In this document: positions 1 through 9,600 of the stretch, one piece after another
How the letters are laid out: the number at the start of each line of letters is the position of its first letter
Position numbering within the stretch: position 1 is the stretch's first letter
Source of the DNA: Alcanivoracaceae bacterium
GTDB taxonomy: Bacteria > Pseudomonadota > Gammaproteobacteria > Pseudomonadales > Alcanivoracaceae
Length of the DNA: 64,000 nucleotides
Assembly (NCBI GenBank): GCA_029213045.1
Contig: JARGPN010000006.1
Location: 1-64,000, forward strand
Direction: 5' to 3'
Translations under genes and position numbers: made by a program
Notes under the pieces: model-generated
The model's database searches: none
Seen by the model: only the letters and a program-made list of their open reading frames with translations
What the model was told of the DNA's origin: nothing

Positions 1-1749
1 AGTGAACTCCATTGCGTCTGTTGGCTTGCCACGAATGATTTTCTAAGCTGCCTGTGCGGCAGTGAACGATGACGAAAACTACCGCAAGGTTCTGGATGAT
101 TTCTAAGCTGCCTGTGCGGCAGTGAACGTTATCTACCTGTCTGAAATACCGTTCGATATTTTCTAAGCTGCCTGTGCGGCAGTGAACGTGCAAATGCCAA
201 GAATGCCGTGACCAGTGGTTTTCTAAGCTGCCTGTGCGGCAGTGAACTGCCTGCTCTGCAACAGGGGCGGCGGTGAGCATTTCTAAGCTGCCTGTGCGGC
301 AGTGAACTTTCTGGTACTTGGTTGACAGCTTTTCGTTCATTTCTAAGCTGCCTGTGCGGCAGTGAACCTCTGTGCACCAGACGTGAAAAAGTGCGTTCTT
401 TTCTAAGCTGCCTGTGCGGCAGTGAACCTCGCATCATGGCACCGCCTTTTCTCTTGTCATTTCTAAGCTGCCTGTGCGGCAGTGAACAGCAATGCCTATC
501 AAGCATCTTTTCGATAGTTTTTCTAAGCTGCCTGTGCGGCAGTGAACCAGAGTGCGGCGAAAACGGGTCGCACAAAGAATTTCTAAGCTGCCTGTGCGGC
601 AGTGAACATGGTTTTGAATAACTGCTGCTCACCATCGGTTTTCTAAGCTGCCTGTGCGGCAGTGAACGGATGGGATTGCTTGAGTATTCGCGCTGGTGCT
701 TTCTAAGCTGCCTGTGCGGCAGTGAACAAAAGGGAAGCGGAAATGAAAGAGAGCATAAATTTCTAAGCTGCCTGTGCGGCAGTGAACAGCGCGGCAGCTC
801 AAGACTACGCCTTCCGGTTTTTCTAAGCTGCCTGTGCGGCAGTGAACACAGCTTCGCGGTGTGAGGTATGCATCATAATTTTCTAAGCTGCCTGTGCGGC
901 AGTGAACACGACTTCACTTGCAATCTGCCGCGTATTCAATTTCTAAGCTGCCTGTGCGGCAGTGAACATAAGTCCTGATAAAAATAGACCGCCTCAAACT
1001 TTCTAAGCTGCCTGTGCGGCAGTGAACCCTTGAATACTGATTCCCTTAACACTGATTCATTTCTAAGCTGCCTGTGCGGCAGTGAACATCATATATTTGC
1101 GCACTCAGTCAGCAGAGAATTTCTAAGCTGCCTGTGCGGCAGTGAACTTGACTCTCCCCTTGCCAGCCGCCCCGAAATATTTCTAAGCTGCCTGTGCGGC
1201 AGTGAACAGCTCAAGCCGTCCTGCCTTCCGTCAAATGATGTTTCTAAGCTGCCTGTGCGGCAGTGAACTGGTTTCCCACAGCGGGTTTTCTTCTACCCAT
1301 TTTTCTAAGCTGCCTGTGCGGCAGTGAACGGATTGGGTCGTGGCTGGAATTGCTAGAGTTGTTTCTAAGCTGCCTGTGCGGCAGTGAACCAGGAGCCATT
1401 CGTAGAGCTTTACTGGCTTTTTTTCTAAGCTGCCTGTGCGGCAGTGAACTCCGGCCACGCTTTTGACGCCGCGTAGATGTCTTTCTAAGCTGCCTGTGCG
1501 GCAGTGAACACAGTAACCGTACCGGCAGTGGGAGCGATTGATTTCTAAGCTGCCTGTGCGGCAGTGAACCAACCTCAGAACGATCCTCAAGCACAGCCTT
1601 TTTTCTAAGCTGCCTGTGCGGCAGTGAACCATTCATCTCTGTCTGGGCGAAGCGGCTCGGATTTCTAAGCTGCCTGTGCGGCAGTGAACAGTAAGGACTG
1701 GGCAAAGCGATCTCGCTGAGATTTCTAAGCTGCCTGTGCGGCAGTGAAC
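1..1749 (-). CRISPR. Type I-F CRISPR array, 29 full repeats plus one partial
   Basis: A 28-bp repeat recurs every 60 bp. Full copies start at 40 and every 60 bases up to 1180, then at 1241, 1302, 1362 and every 60 up to 1722. Bases 1-7 are the end of one more copy, so the array continues beyond the left edge. All full copies read the same. There are 29 spacers in view: 27 of 32 nt and two of 33 nt (1208-1240 and 1269-1301). Read on the minus strand each repeat begins GTTCACTGCC and ends CTTAGAAA, the known type I-F form with the GGCAG hairpin cut by Cas6f. This puts the leader at the right end (1750 onward), beside the cas genes, and makes the minus strand the crRNA strand. Repeat identity up to the window edge means the degenerate, leader-distal end is not in view. 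Confidence 0.99.
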
Positions 1750-1870
1750 CGAAGTATAAAGCGCAAAAAAATAGCTACAACAATAACTTAGCCTTAAACC
1801 ATCAATTTACCCAATGATTTAAGGCAGCTCTGTAGCTAATTGATTTTTATGCTGATTTTTAAAGAGCAAA
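1750..1870 (-). promoter_or_regulatory. CRISPR leader
   Basis: This A/T-rich stretch directly abuts the leader-proximal repeat, on the side that faces cas6f. New spacers would be inserted at its border at 1749/1750. The limits are estimated from base composition only. I looked for a clear IHF site and did not find a convincing match to the consensus. Confidence 0.7.
1753..1780 (-). promoter_or_regulatory. Candidate crRNA promoter
   Basis: On the minus strand TTGTAG (1780-1775) is followed after 16 bp by TATACT (1758-1753), a fair sigma-70 match. The -10 element ends three bases from the first repeat, so transcription would start inside the repeat. The call rests on motif matching alone. Confidence 0.45.
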
Positions 1871-2329
1871 AATATTGGTTTTTTAGTGATGGAATCAGGC
1901 GGCGAAGGAGGAGGGTGGGCCGCCAATGTGCTCGGCGGCTCGACATGCTCCAGAGGTTTCTATCGTTAATCATTTCGCAAAAGCGCATGTTAGATGCTTT
2001 TTACGGGCGCCCATTCCATGGCGCCTCGAGCATTACTGAATAAGGTCGCTGCGATGATTGATGACGCCTGATAATTCCGTTCATTTTTATCTTTGACACC
2101 TAAATATGTATTCCATACACCCCTTGGCCAACCTAGAAGAAAGGATGCCAATTCCCTGGCTCCTTCCTCCTCTGTAGACAGTCAATATCGTATGTTAGGT
2201 GCCTGTCTTTACTGTCGGTAGACATGCAAATTGACGCCAGTGTATCCACCTCAAATGAAATATTTCGTATGATAGTGCTTCATCATTCTTAATATTAGAT
2301 TTTATGAGCCTCGGTTCTATACCGTTACG
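1871..2329. other. Spacer between leader and cas6f, no gene seen
   Basis: About 460 bp lie between the leader and the cas6f stop codon. Only a short TTG-started plus-strand frame crosses it, with arginine runs and no ribosome binding site, which I do not accept as a gene. No terminator with a T tract is evident. It may hold the distal leader or a remnant of older sequence. Confidence 0.5.
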
Positions 2330-2893
2330 CTAAAACCACGGAACTGTGGCCGAGTGGCTTAGGCCATAGCGACTAAACTCTCCTGCAGCAGATTGCGCCT
2401 GAGGCTCACCTTGATCTACGAACAAGAAAAAGGTTTGCCCTGTGCTTGAACTGCGTAGGGTTAAAAACGGCAGCTTTGTTTGGCGCTCGATGGAATTAGG
2501 GATTGCTTGCGCCGCTTGCTCGTAAGTTTCACTTTTGCGTTTCATGCGGCGACGGCGTAAGCGATCGGCACTGGTTTTGTATTGGCGTCGTGTAACCTTT
2601 AGGTGCTGAGCATCCTTAGGCACGACCGTTATGTCAGTAACATTGGTGTGATCTCGCATGCCTTTGAGCCAGTCAGTTTCCTGTAAACGCGCCAATGAGG
2701 CCTGATCCCCATGCACACGCAATACACTGCCCAGACACTTAGGCTTAAGCTGGTACTTTGGAAAACTGATGCCGATATTATTTGCTTTTAGCACAACTAG
2801 AGCACGATGCAGTTTGCTGTACAGTGCGCCCATCAGCACTGGCTCCGTAAACTCAGGATCGGGTAATAGTTTGATGTTAAAATAATAATCCAT
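2330..2893 (-). CDS. cas6f: Cas6f (Csy4) crRNA endonuclease
   Basis: This 187-residue protein cuts the repeat hairpin in the pre-crRNA and stays bound to the 3' end of the mature crRNA as part of the Csy complex. It opens with MDYYFNIKLLPDPEF, the classic Csy4 start. His29 (in KLHRAL) matches the known catalytic histidine of Pseudomonas aeruginosa Csy4. The C-terminus ends in GLSHSATVPWF, the conserved family tail. An arginine-rich stretch near residues 110-120 (RLRRRRMKRK) fits the helix that sits in the repeat hairpin groove. It lies three bases after csy3 and is the last gene of the cas operon before the array. Length is normal and no defect is seen. Confidence 0.98.
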   Translation of the reverse strand: MDYYFNIKLLPDPEFTEPVLMGALYSKLHRALVVLKANNIGISFPKYQLKPKCLGSVLRVHGDQASLARLQETDWLKGMRDHTNVTDITVVPKDAQHLKVTRRQYKTSADRLRRRRMKRKSETYEQAAQAIPNSIERQTKLPFLTLRSSSTGQTFFLFVDQGEPQAQSAAGEFSRYGLSHSATVPWF

Positions 2894-2896
2894 GAC

Positions 2897-3913
2897 TTAC
2901 CCCGCATCGCCAAAAACACCGCCGCGAATTAAAGTGGCGACAACAAAATGCTGCTGCTCTAATTCGGGTATTTTGTCTTTTAATACCCAGCCATCTAACA
3001 GATTATAAAAATCCATCTTTTGCTTGGGCTGACGGTAGGCTTTGCCTTGCGTGGTTACTGAGCCATAGGGCTCTACGGCAATAGGGCCAAACTGTTCAGA
3101 TTCTTCATACCATGTATCAATGGTACGCAGGGCATTACCGATTTTTTGCGAGTGAATAGCTGCGACCTTATCAACGTGATAAAGGGTTTTACTTTTATCT
3201 CCGCGCCCACGCTCCAAAATTAATTCTTGTGAGGGAAAAACTTCTTGCCCAGCGCCAACGCGCACAAAAGCCGTTACTTGCAGCAGCACATGTTCTTTTC
3301 CAGCCAAGCCTTGGTCGATAAGGCCTGCTACGGCATCCAAATCGTTGTTGTCGTTCGCAAAATCACGTAGCGATAAGCTTAGCGCGTCAAATTTCCATTG
3401 GGCGGCAGACTTGCCGTCACGCAGGTGGGAAATTTGTACTTCGATTGTTTCGGCGCCCATGCGGTTGCGCCACAAAAAGCGGCCGTTAGCGAGGTTGGCT
3501 GCATAGCGCCTTGCCAGCTCAGAAAAGCCATTTGCGGCGACATAGCCCTCGACGGTTTGCAACAGCTTAGCCTGATAATCGGCACTATTGCAGGCCGAGG
3601 GCTTACCCATGCCGGGCAATACGCGCAAGGTAAAGACCACTTTTAAAGTGTCTGTGTTTGCAGCCAACGCCGCAACGTCAACAGTTTGCAAGTTGGGACT
3701 TTCAATCGCCGCATCGAGTTTGGCGGGATCTTGGTCTTTCGTTTTGAGTCGATTGGATATAGTGCCTCGTACGGATTTCTCTATGATACGAACGGCTGGC
3801 CACTGCGCATGATTATCCCGACTGTTCCAGTCGCCAGCATAAAAAAGCGCGTCAGATGGATCGAGTTTGCGTTCAAATGCGAGCACAGATGCGGTTTTTA
3901 ATTCGTTCGCCAT
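2897..3913 (-). CDS. csy3: Csy3 (Cas7f) backbone subunit of type I-F Cascade
   Basis: At 338 residues this is a normal-length Cas7f. In the family, six copies wrap the crRNA spacer and form the backbone of the Csy surveillance complex. The beginning ([21 protein letters not shown]) and the block around [10 protein letters not shown] and GTISNRL agree with Csy3 proteins. The C-terminal part contains [17 protein letters not shown], also a family signature. It sits 38 bp after csy2 and 3 bp before cas6f, so it is cotranscribed with the rest of the complex. The ATG at 3913 follows a purine-rich sequence (AGAAGGAACTTC on the coding strand), which supports this start. Confidence 0.97.
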   Translation of the reverse strand: MANELKTASVLAFERKLDPSDALFYAGDWNSRDNHAQWPAVRIIEKSVRGTISNRLKTKDQDPAKLDAAIESPNLQTVDVAALAANTDTLKVVFTLRVLPGMGKPSACNSADYQAKLLQTVEGYVAANGFSELARRYAANLANGRFLWRNRMGAETIEVQISHLRDGKSAAQWKFDALSLSLRDFANDNNDLDAVAGLIDQGLAGKEHVLLQVTAFVRVGAGQEVFPSQELILERGRGDKSKTLYHVDKVAAIHSQKIGNALRTIDTWYEESEQFGPIAVEPYGSVTTQGKAYRQPKQKMDFYNLLDGWVLKDKIPELEQQHFVVATLIRGGVFGDAG

Positions 3914-3951
3914 GATGAAGTTCCTTCTAATTAGAATGGGTTAAATTGAGG

Positions 3952-4962
3952 TTAATCGAAATCAAATTCGTACACAGGTGTAGTGTGATAATCGTTGCGG
4001 CAGCGATACAAGCCTTGCTCCGGCAGACTATCGCCATACCAAAGCAATTGTTCTGGCTTTTGTAGGCGATGTGGGCTGAGCCACTGTCCAATACCAAACA
4101 GGCTCTCTACAAAACAAAATGGCGTGGTGCTGTTGCGTGCGTTAGTTACAGTGCCAGCAGCTTGCACATCAGTCAGTGCGCCATAACCTAAAGGAATAGG
4201 CACGAGCCAACCTAAACCTTCGCGGTCGTGTTGCCATTTTCCTTTTGTGTCACTCTTAGCCTGCGTCGTATCGGCTTTTTCAGCGTCACTGCGCCATGTG
4301 TAATTAATGCGCGCCAAGGATAACCATGCATCCAAACGCGTCGTTTGCGCGTTCTTTTGAAGCAAAGCATTGTGGCGCTGGGTGAGCATATCTGGTCGTT
4401 CTACTAACACAAAGCCGGGCAGCAAACGCATCTTCAGCCGATTAAACAGCTGTATTTGACCATCGCTATCGCCCGTAAAACTTTCCACATAAGGCGCCGT
4501 TCGGCGCACAGATAATGACGAAGGAATCACGGTGCCACCGGCAATTCGCATCCCACTCACCAAGCCGGCGACTTGCGTGGCTATAGTTTTGGCTTGTGTT
4601 GGGTCTTGCAGAGCTTTGCTGTTAACAGCAAACACTAAACTGACATCTAAGTGAATGCGGCCCTCTTCGACAATTGCGGCGGTTTTACCGTCTTTGCTGA
4701 TAGGATTGCGGGTTAAATGAAAGCTTTTAACAAAGCCTTCTTCCGTTACCTGCTCGTCAAAGCCGTGCGCCACAACCCCAACTGACGCGAAGCGCAGGTC
4801 TAGCCCCAATGCATGGGTTTGGCGTTCTAGTGCCCACATTAAGCCCAAAAAGGCGCTCATGGCGGGAAAGCCGTGGGTTAAAGGGCTTGATATGGCGTTA
4901 GCGTTTTGCACGCGCAAACGAGGCAATATCAATAAATGTTCAAATTTTGGACATTCAGCCAT
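3952..4962 (-). CDS. csy2: Csy2 (Cas5f) subunit of type I-F Cascade
   Basis: This 336-residue protein is the Cas5-type subunit that pairs with Csy1 at the 5' handle of the crRNA. The N-terminal LLILPRLRVQNANAISSPLT and the following HGFPAMSAFLGLMWAL are characteristic of Csy2. The start codon lies inside the end of csy1: ATGGCTGA carries both the csy2 start and the csy1 stop, an 8-bp overlap that implies coupled translation and matched subunit supply. Length and C-terminal block are ordinary for the family. Confidence 0.97.
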   Translation of the reverse strand: MAECPKFEHLLILPRLRVQNANAISSPLTHGFPAMSAFLGLMWALERQTHALGLDLRFASVGVVAHGFDEQVTEEGFVKSFHLTRNPISKDGKTAAIVEEGRIHLDVSLVFAVNSKALQDPTQAKTIATQVAGLVSGMRIAGGTVIPSSLSVRRTAPYVESFTGDSDGQIQLFNRLKMRLLPGFVLVERPDMLTQRHNALLQKNAQTTRLDAWLSLARINYTWRSDAEKADTTQAKSDTKGKWQHDREGLGWLVPIPLGYGALTDVQAAGTVTNARNSTTPFCFVESLFGIGQWLSPHRLQKPEQLLWYGDSLPEQGLYRCRNDYHTTPVYEFDFD

Positions 4963-6325
4963 GCATCATCTCCTTGTTATTGTTTGATGCTAGGGCGCGC
5001 CGTTGTATGGGCGCCGGCCACTGGCAATCCATTATGGCTTGTTTCGCCCAGTGCGCATGCTCCGCGTCGCCTACGAGAAAACCTTCTTTTTTTAAAATGG
5101 CATTGAGCCAATTGCCAAAACGATGACCGACTTCATCTGGCCAATCTTTCTGCTCATACGCTTGATTAAATGCGTTGTCAGCCTCTTCATGTTCTGGCCG
5201 GACTTCTAGCGCCAGCCGCTCTGGGTCTAACCATAACTGTTCGCATAGCGGTAACGCGCAGTCTGAGTTGCGCGTCCAGCCCGCTTCAAACAATTGCTGG
5301 CTGGCCAAGCCAAAGGCTGCAAACGCCTGGCCTAAAGCGCGTTCTATTGCTTCCCGCTTGTTTCGTGTTGTTATCGTGGGGCTAGGATTGTCTTTTAATA
5401 GTTTGGTAAGTGCCGTGAGCAGTTCTTTAACGCCTTCAAAATAACGAAAACGATCTAGAGCAGACTCGATAAATAGGAAGTTACGGGCGCGGCTTTGATC
5501 CCAGCTCGGAGGCAGAGAGGCAAGTAAATAATTAACACCGCCTCGTTCGCTGTTTAACTGGCTGATATTTTGCGGCTTGGTTCCTCCTAGTTTACGGATG
5601 ACTAGATCGCGGTAATTACTGTAAGCGGTGTGATGTTCCGCTTTTTTGAAGTAAGCCTGACGTGCTTCTTTGTTCGCCTCACCAAAGCGCGCATCGTTGA
5701 TATTGGTGTGCACCACGTGAACGAGGCTGCTTGGGAAGAGTGGTTGTACTAGGTGAAAGTTTCCATCATCTGTTGCCGTGCCAGCCACATTCCAATAAAG
5801 CTGCTTCGCCATAGGGTGTGAAGTTAAGGCGTCTATTGGACGAATGAGGCCTTTAAACGCCGTTGCCCATTCTTTCGCAGTGGACTCATCTGCATTTAAC
5901 GCAGCGAGTAGGTCGGCGTCGTCATCTTGAAGCCAATCCAGCAAGCGCCTTTCCGCAACCTCTACTTTGAGGAATTTGTACACATCGAGCGCAGCTGCAT
6001 TGCCAACAATGTCGTCATCATAGTTGTCGCCTAATAGATGGGTGCCAATATCGGTATGTTGAGGCAATGTCTTGGGGTGTACGTGTAAGCTGCTGCCACG
6101 AGCATCGGGGTGGGTGGCTTTTAGGACGTGGGTGACGGCTTGTATTTGGGAGACACGCCGCGCTGCATCGGCAAGCCATGTGTGGTAATCATATTTGGCT
6201 GTTTGGGTGGCTGCTTGCTCGTCGCTGAGCCCTTTGATTTTCGCCTCGCATCGCTCTTGGATAAAGGCGGCGATAGCTTGGCGAAAGGCAGTGGAGCGCG
6301 CTGACGACTGATCCTTATCGTTCAT
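4955..6325 (-). CDS. csy1: Csy1 (Cas8f) large subunit of type I-F Cascade
   Basis: Csy1 is the large subunit that recognises the PAM and, with Csy2, caps the crRNA 5' end. I use the ATG at 6325 (MNDKDQSS), giving 456 residues. AAGGA lies seven bases upstream of it, whereas a start six codons earlier has no such site. The region HVHPKTLPQHTDIGTHLL and the block KLGGTKPQNISQLNSERGG are typical of Csy1 proteins. It begins 339 bp after cas2-3, a larger gap than elsewhere in the operon, and overlaps csy2 by 8 bp. No interruption is seen. Confidence 0.96.
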   Translation of the reverse strand: MNDKDQSSARSTAFRQAIAAFIQERCEAKIKGLSDEQAATQTAKYDYHTWLADAARRVSQIQAVTHVLKATHPDARGSSLHVHPKTLPQHTDIGTHLLGDNYDDDIVGNAAALDVYKFLKVEVAERRLLDWLQDDDADLLAALNADESTAKEWATAFKGLIRPIDALTSHPMAKQLYWNVAGTATDDGNFHLVQPLFPSSLVHVVHTNINDARFGEANKEARQAYFKKAEHHTAYSNYRDLVIRKLGGTKPQNISQLNSERGGVNYLLASLPPSWDQSRARNFLFIESALDRFRYFEGVKELLTALTKLLKDNPSPTITTRNKREAIERALGQAFAAFGLASQQLFEAGWTRNSDCALPLCEQLWLDPERLALEVRPEHEEADNAFNQAYEQKDWPDEVGHRFGNWLNAILKKEGFLVGDAEHAHWAKQAIMDCQWPAPIQRRALASNNNKEMMHG

Positions 6326-6664
6326 AGGGGAGTCCTTTAACATTATTCGACTTCATTAATTCAAAGTCTGTAGAATCCCCACAGCAATTTTCTGCAGGGA
6401 TGGTTAAAACAAGTCGCTGACTTATATTCTGGTCATAGGTTTGCCAGACATATCTCTGCCCTCCTTGGCGCATCAAACCTTGTGCTTGTGTTTCGAGCTT
6501 CAACCGGCAAATTGCAAATCCTTGCCAAATCCACCACCGCACAGGTGGGTTCGGTAAACCACAAGCTGGATATTATGCTTGCCAAAATCTTATTCCAACC
6601 ATTGTGTCAATAGCTTCTCATGCCGGAGAGGCAGCTTTATGCTGGGCAAATGCCATTGCTCGGC
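6326..6664 (-). other. Gap between cas2-3 and csy1 with an odd open frame
   Basis: On the minus strand a GTG-started frame of 75 codons runs from 6542 to 6315 and ends 11 bp inside csy1. It is rich in Trp, Cys and Gln (MRWWIWQGFAICRLKLET at the start). There is no ribosome binding site before the GTG, and the opposite strand is also open for about 60 codons, so coding is doubtful. The stretch may instead hold the csy1 promoter or a decayed insertion. Confidence 0.35.
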
Positions 6665-9600
6665 TTATTTTGCTGTGCCAAAACCCAATGCCGCGTGATA
6701 ACGCCAGCCTTGCTCGCTCTCTGGTACATTCACGACCGTAAACTTCTCCGCGCATTGCTTTAAAGACTCGCCTTGCGCTTCTGCCTGCTCAATCAATAAT
6801 GTCATCAAGTCAAACTTCCCCCAGGGCGTAATGCCTTGCCCAAGCGATAAATCAATATTGGTGAGTTTGCTTTCGGCGCTGGTGAAAACAGTCGGCTGAC
6901 CACGCTTTGCCTCTTCATGAATAGCGTTTAGCGTTAGGCGCTCTTCTTCGTCATCTGACAAGAATGCCAAGGTGGTTTCCGGCCGTCCGCCGTCATCGCG
7001 AAAGGGTTGTTGTTGCGGCAACGCCCACGTCAGGGCGGCTTGTGGGTCTTGCCATGCGCAAGCGGCATTCAAGTCGCCATTTGCTCTTGGCAGCATTTGA
7101 TCGACCATGCGCTCGTGCTCTAAATCCACTAAATTATTTTTAGGTTTTAAGGGCGCGGCACGCGATTGAATGCGTGGCAGAGCGCTGAGAATCTGATATT
7201 CGTCCTCGTTAAGCAGCTTACCTAAGCGGTGTGACAAAAGCCGGAATGGATGTTGAATATCGGCACTAGGGTTGGCGCTCTCAAAGCCCGGACGTACAAA
7301 AGCAGCTTTTGGCTTATTGTCTTTAGCTAAGCCTGCGGTAAAACTTTTGAGATTTTTATCAAAAATAAACACATTGGGTGTTGTGCAAGGCTTTTGTCTG
7401 TGCCGTTGCACTCGTCCCGCCAATTGAATTAATGAGCGCATGGAGGAGGGCTCCACCACTGCCCAATCATAATCATGATCGCGACCCACTTCAGTAACGG
7501 GAGAGCCCAGCACTACAAAGAGATGGTTTAACGCAGGCGAGCTATCAAGCTGAGCGCGAATGTCGGTGCGTTCGTAGACAGACTGTGCGTCGCGGCGATT
7601 AAGCGTGGTGTCGAGTTGGTGTTCAATACTAGAGCGAAGGATTAGTGGAAAGCGTGCATGGTAGACGCAAAGGTGGATGCAATAATTTTCTGGGGCGCCT
7701 AATTTAAATAGCTCAAGAGCAACATCAAATAAAGGTTCGATATTGGCCATGCGTACCAAACCAAAGCTGACGCGCTTTTTGCTGTTTGGGCAGGGTTCAT
7801 GGTGGGCGTCGTGGGCTTGGATAATGATATCGCGCACCTGTGCGGAAAAGGCGCCGTAAACAAGTTCGCGCTGTTTGGTGTCAATTTTCATTGGCACTAA
7901 TACGCCGCCGCGTTTTATCCCTTCCTTTTTTATCGACTTAGTTAAAGCTGCTACGCGCTGCGCTACAAAGGTATTATGTGCTTGTGCGAAGCTCGGATTA
8001 TTGGCAACAGTTGTTTGGTGGACACCAAATTCGTCGACCCATAAACACGGAATGCCCATAGCCGCTTTGCTCGGTTCACCTCGGTTCTGTTGAAAATGCT
8101 GGCGTCCGGCGCTGTAGGCTTGAAACATGCCGTCGACCAAAGCCGGTGGCAAGGTTGCCGAGGACAACAGTACGCGGCTACCCAATAACCCTGCCCAGTA
8201 GACAAGGCGTGTGAGCGCGGGCAAATCGGCCAAATCAAAATCGTCCAGTTCATCGAGCACTAGGTCACTGCTCATTAAACGCAACATAGGCGCAATTTGT
8301 CTTCCCGCGCGTTGGGCTTCGGTGGCAGGCGTTAGATGGTCGATCGTACACACCAGTATTGGCGCCGATAGCAATGCGCGAATACGTGTATCGGCCATGG
8401 CTTTGGAGAGTAACGGATGATTTGAGTGCTCACCGTCGTAGAGTACTTGGCTATCTTCTTCGATTAATTCCTGAATGGACGCTGAGCCAGAGGCCTCCGC
8501 CTTTTTCTCATAAAAATTGAAAAGCTTGCGGCTAGCCGAGCCGCCTACGCGAATGGCTAGCTCGTCATCACCCAGCCTCAAGTCATCGCGGTAGCTGCGA
8601 CCTGTCTGCAAGGTGAGCGTGCGCAAGCCCAAGGCAAACGTCGCGCGCATGCCTTGTTGCGGGTCAGACAGGGCGTAAAGAATGCGCGCATTGGCAAGGG
8701 TTTTACCGCAGCCGGTGGACGCCATATTGATGATAAAGGCGCCTTTTTCCGCGGTAGTGCCGCGCAGCGCGTTTGCAGTATCTGCCGCTTTATTTTGCCA
8801 GCGAAAGTTTTTTAATTCACTGCGTTTAGCTAACAGGCGATGGCGACCTAGGCGCGGCAAGCTTTGCTCAAGGCTGGGCAATGAATGCGTAATACTGCCC
8901 GCGAATTTCGCCACTCCCAGTAAGTGCTCGTCGAGCGGTTGTTTTAACTTTCCTTCATGGGTGTTTGCGAATAATGGGCCTTTTCTATCACTCCTAATTC
9001 GCTCAGATGAATTAGGCAGCAACGCAGAATAATGGTGGTCAGCAAGCATTAAACTCATACGTGAAAGGTGCATAACATAGGGATTATTTAACCAATCACC
9101 TTTGTCTTTAGCGCTGCACAAAACCAATAAGCGCTTTGCAAGTTTGGCCGCTTGCGTGCGCCACTTAGGGAAAATAACGGGTAAATCATCCGCAAAACTC
9201 CAGTAAGGTGATATGGCCGAGTGTTCAGCCTCACGCCGAACTTCGTTCCAGTCGTGCGTTACGGCTTTCAATAAATTGGGTAATTTGACCCGGCCAAAAT
9301 CAAGTGATTTTTTGCCAAGGTAAGCTTGCTGGCCTTTATCTGATTCAACAGGAATAACAGGTAAGCGGTGATGCGTAACGACTAGCCATGCTATTGCGGC
9401 CGCTAATGGAGGTAAGTTTTTAAAGGGCGGTGGGGCATGTTTATCTAAGCCATCGCGCCAGAAACGCTCTGACGCAACCCAGTTTTGATCATCCTGCGCA
9501 GAAGGTTCAACTAAGCGTTGCAACCAATCTGCATCGCCATCGCTGCCCACAAAAGCTAAAAACAAGCGCAGTGAAACCCATTCGTGACGGTACAAATTTT

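Noticed and set aside
129-1705. Several open frames inside the repeat array with repeated SLPHRQLR or FLSCLCGSE units
   Set aside because: They are translations of the CRISPR repeat. The 60-bp period keeps frames open by construction, and no ribosome binding site or unique protein sequence is present.
1840-2043. 67-codon plus-strand frame next to the leader
   Set aside because: TTG start, no ribosome binding site, arginine runs and overlap with the leader make it unlikely to be a gene.
2340-2375. tRNA-like D-arm sequence (GTGGCCGAGTGGCTTAGGCC)
   Set aside because: It resembles the D-arm of Leu/Ser tRNAs, but it lies in the 3' end of cas6f and encodes its conserved tail. No acceptor, anticodon or T-arm pairing is present.
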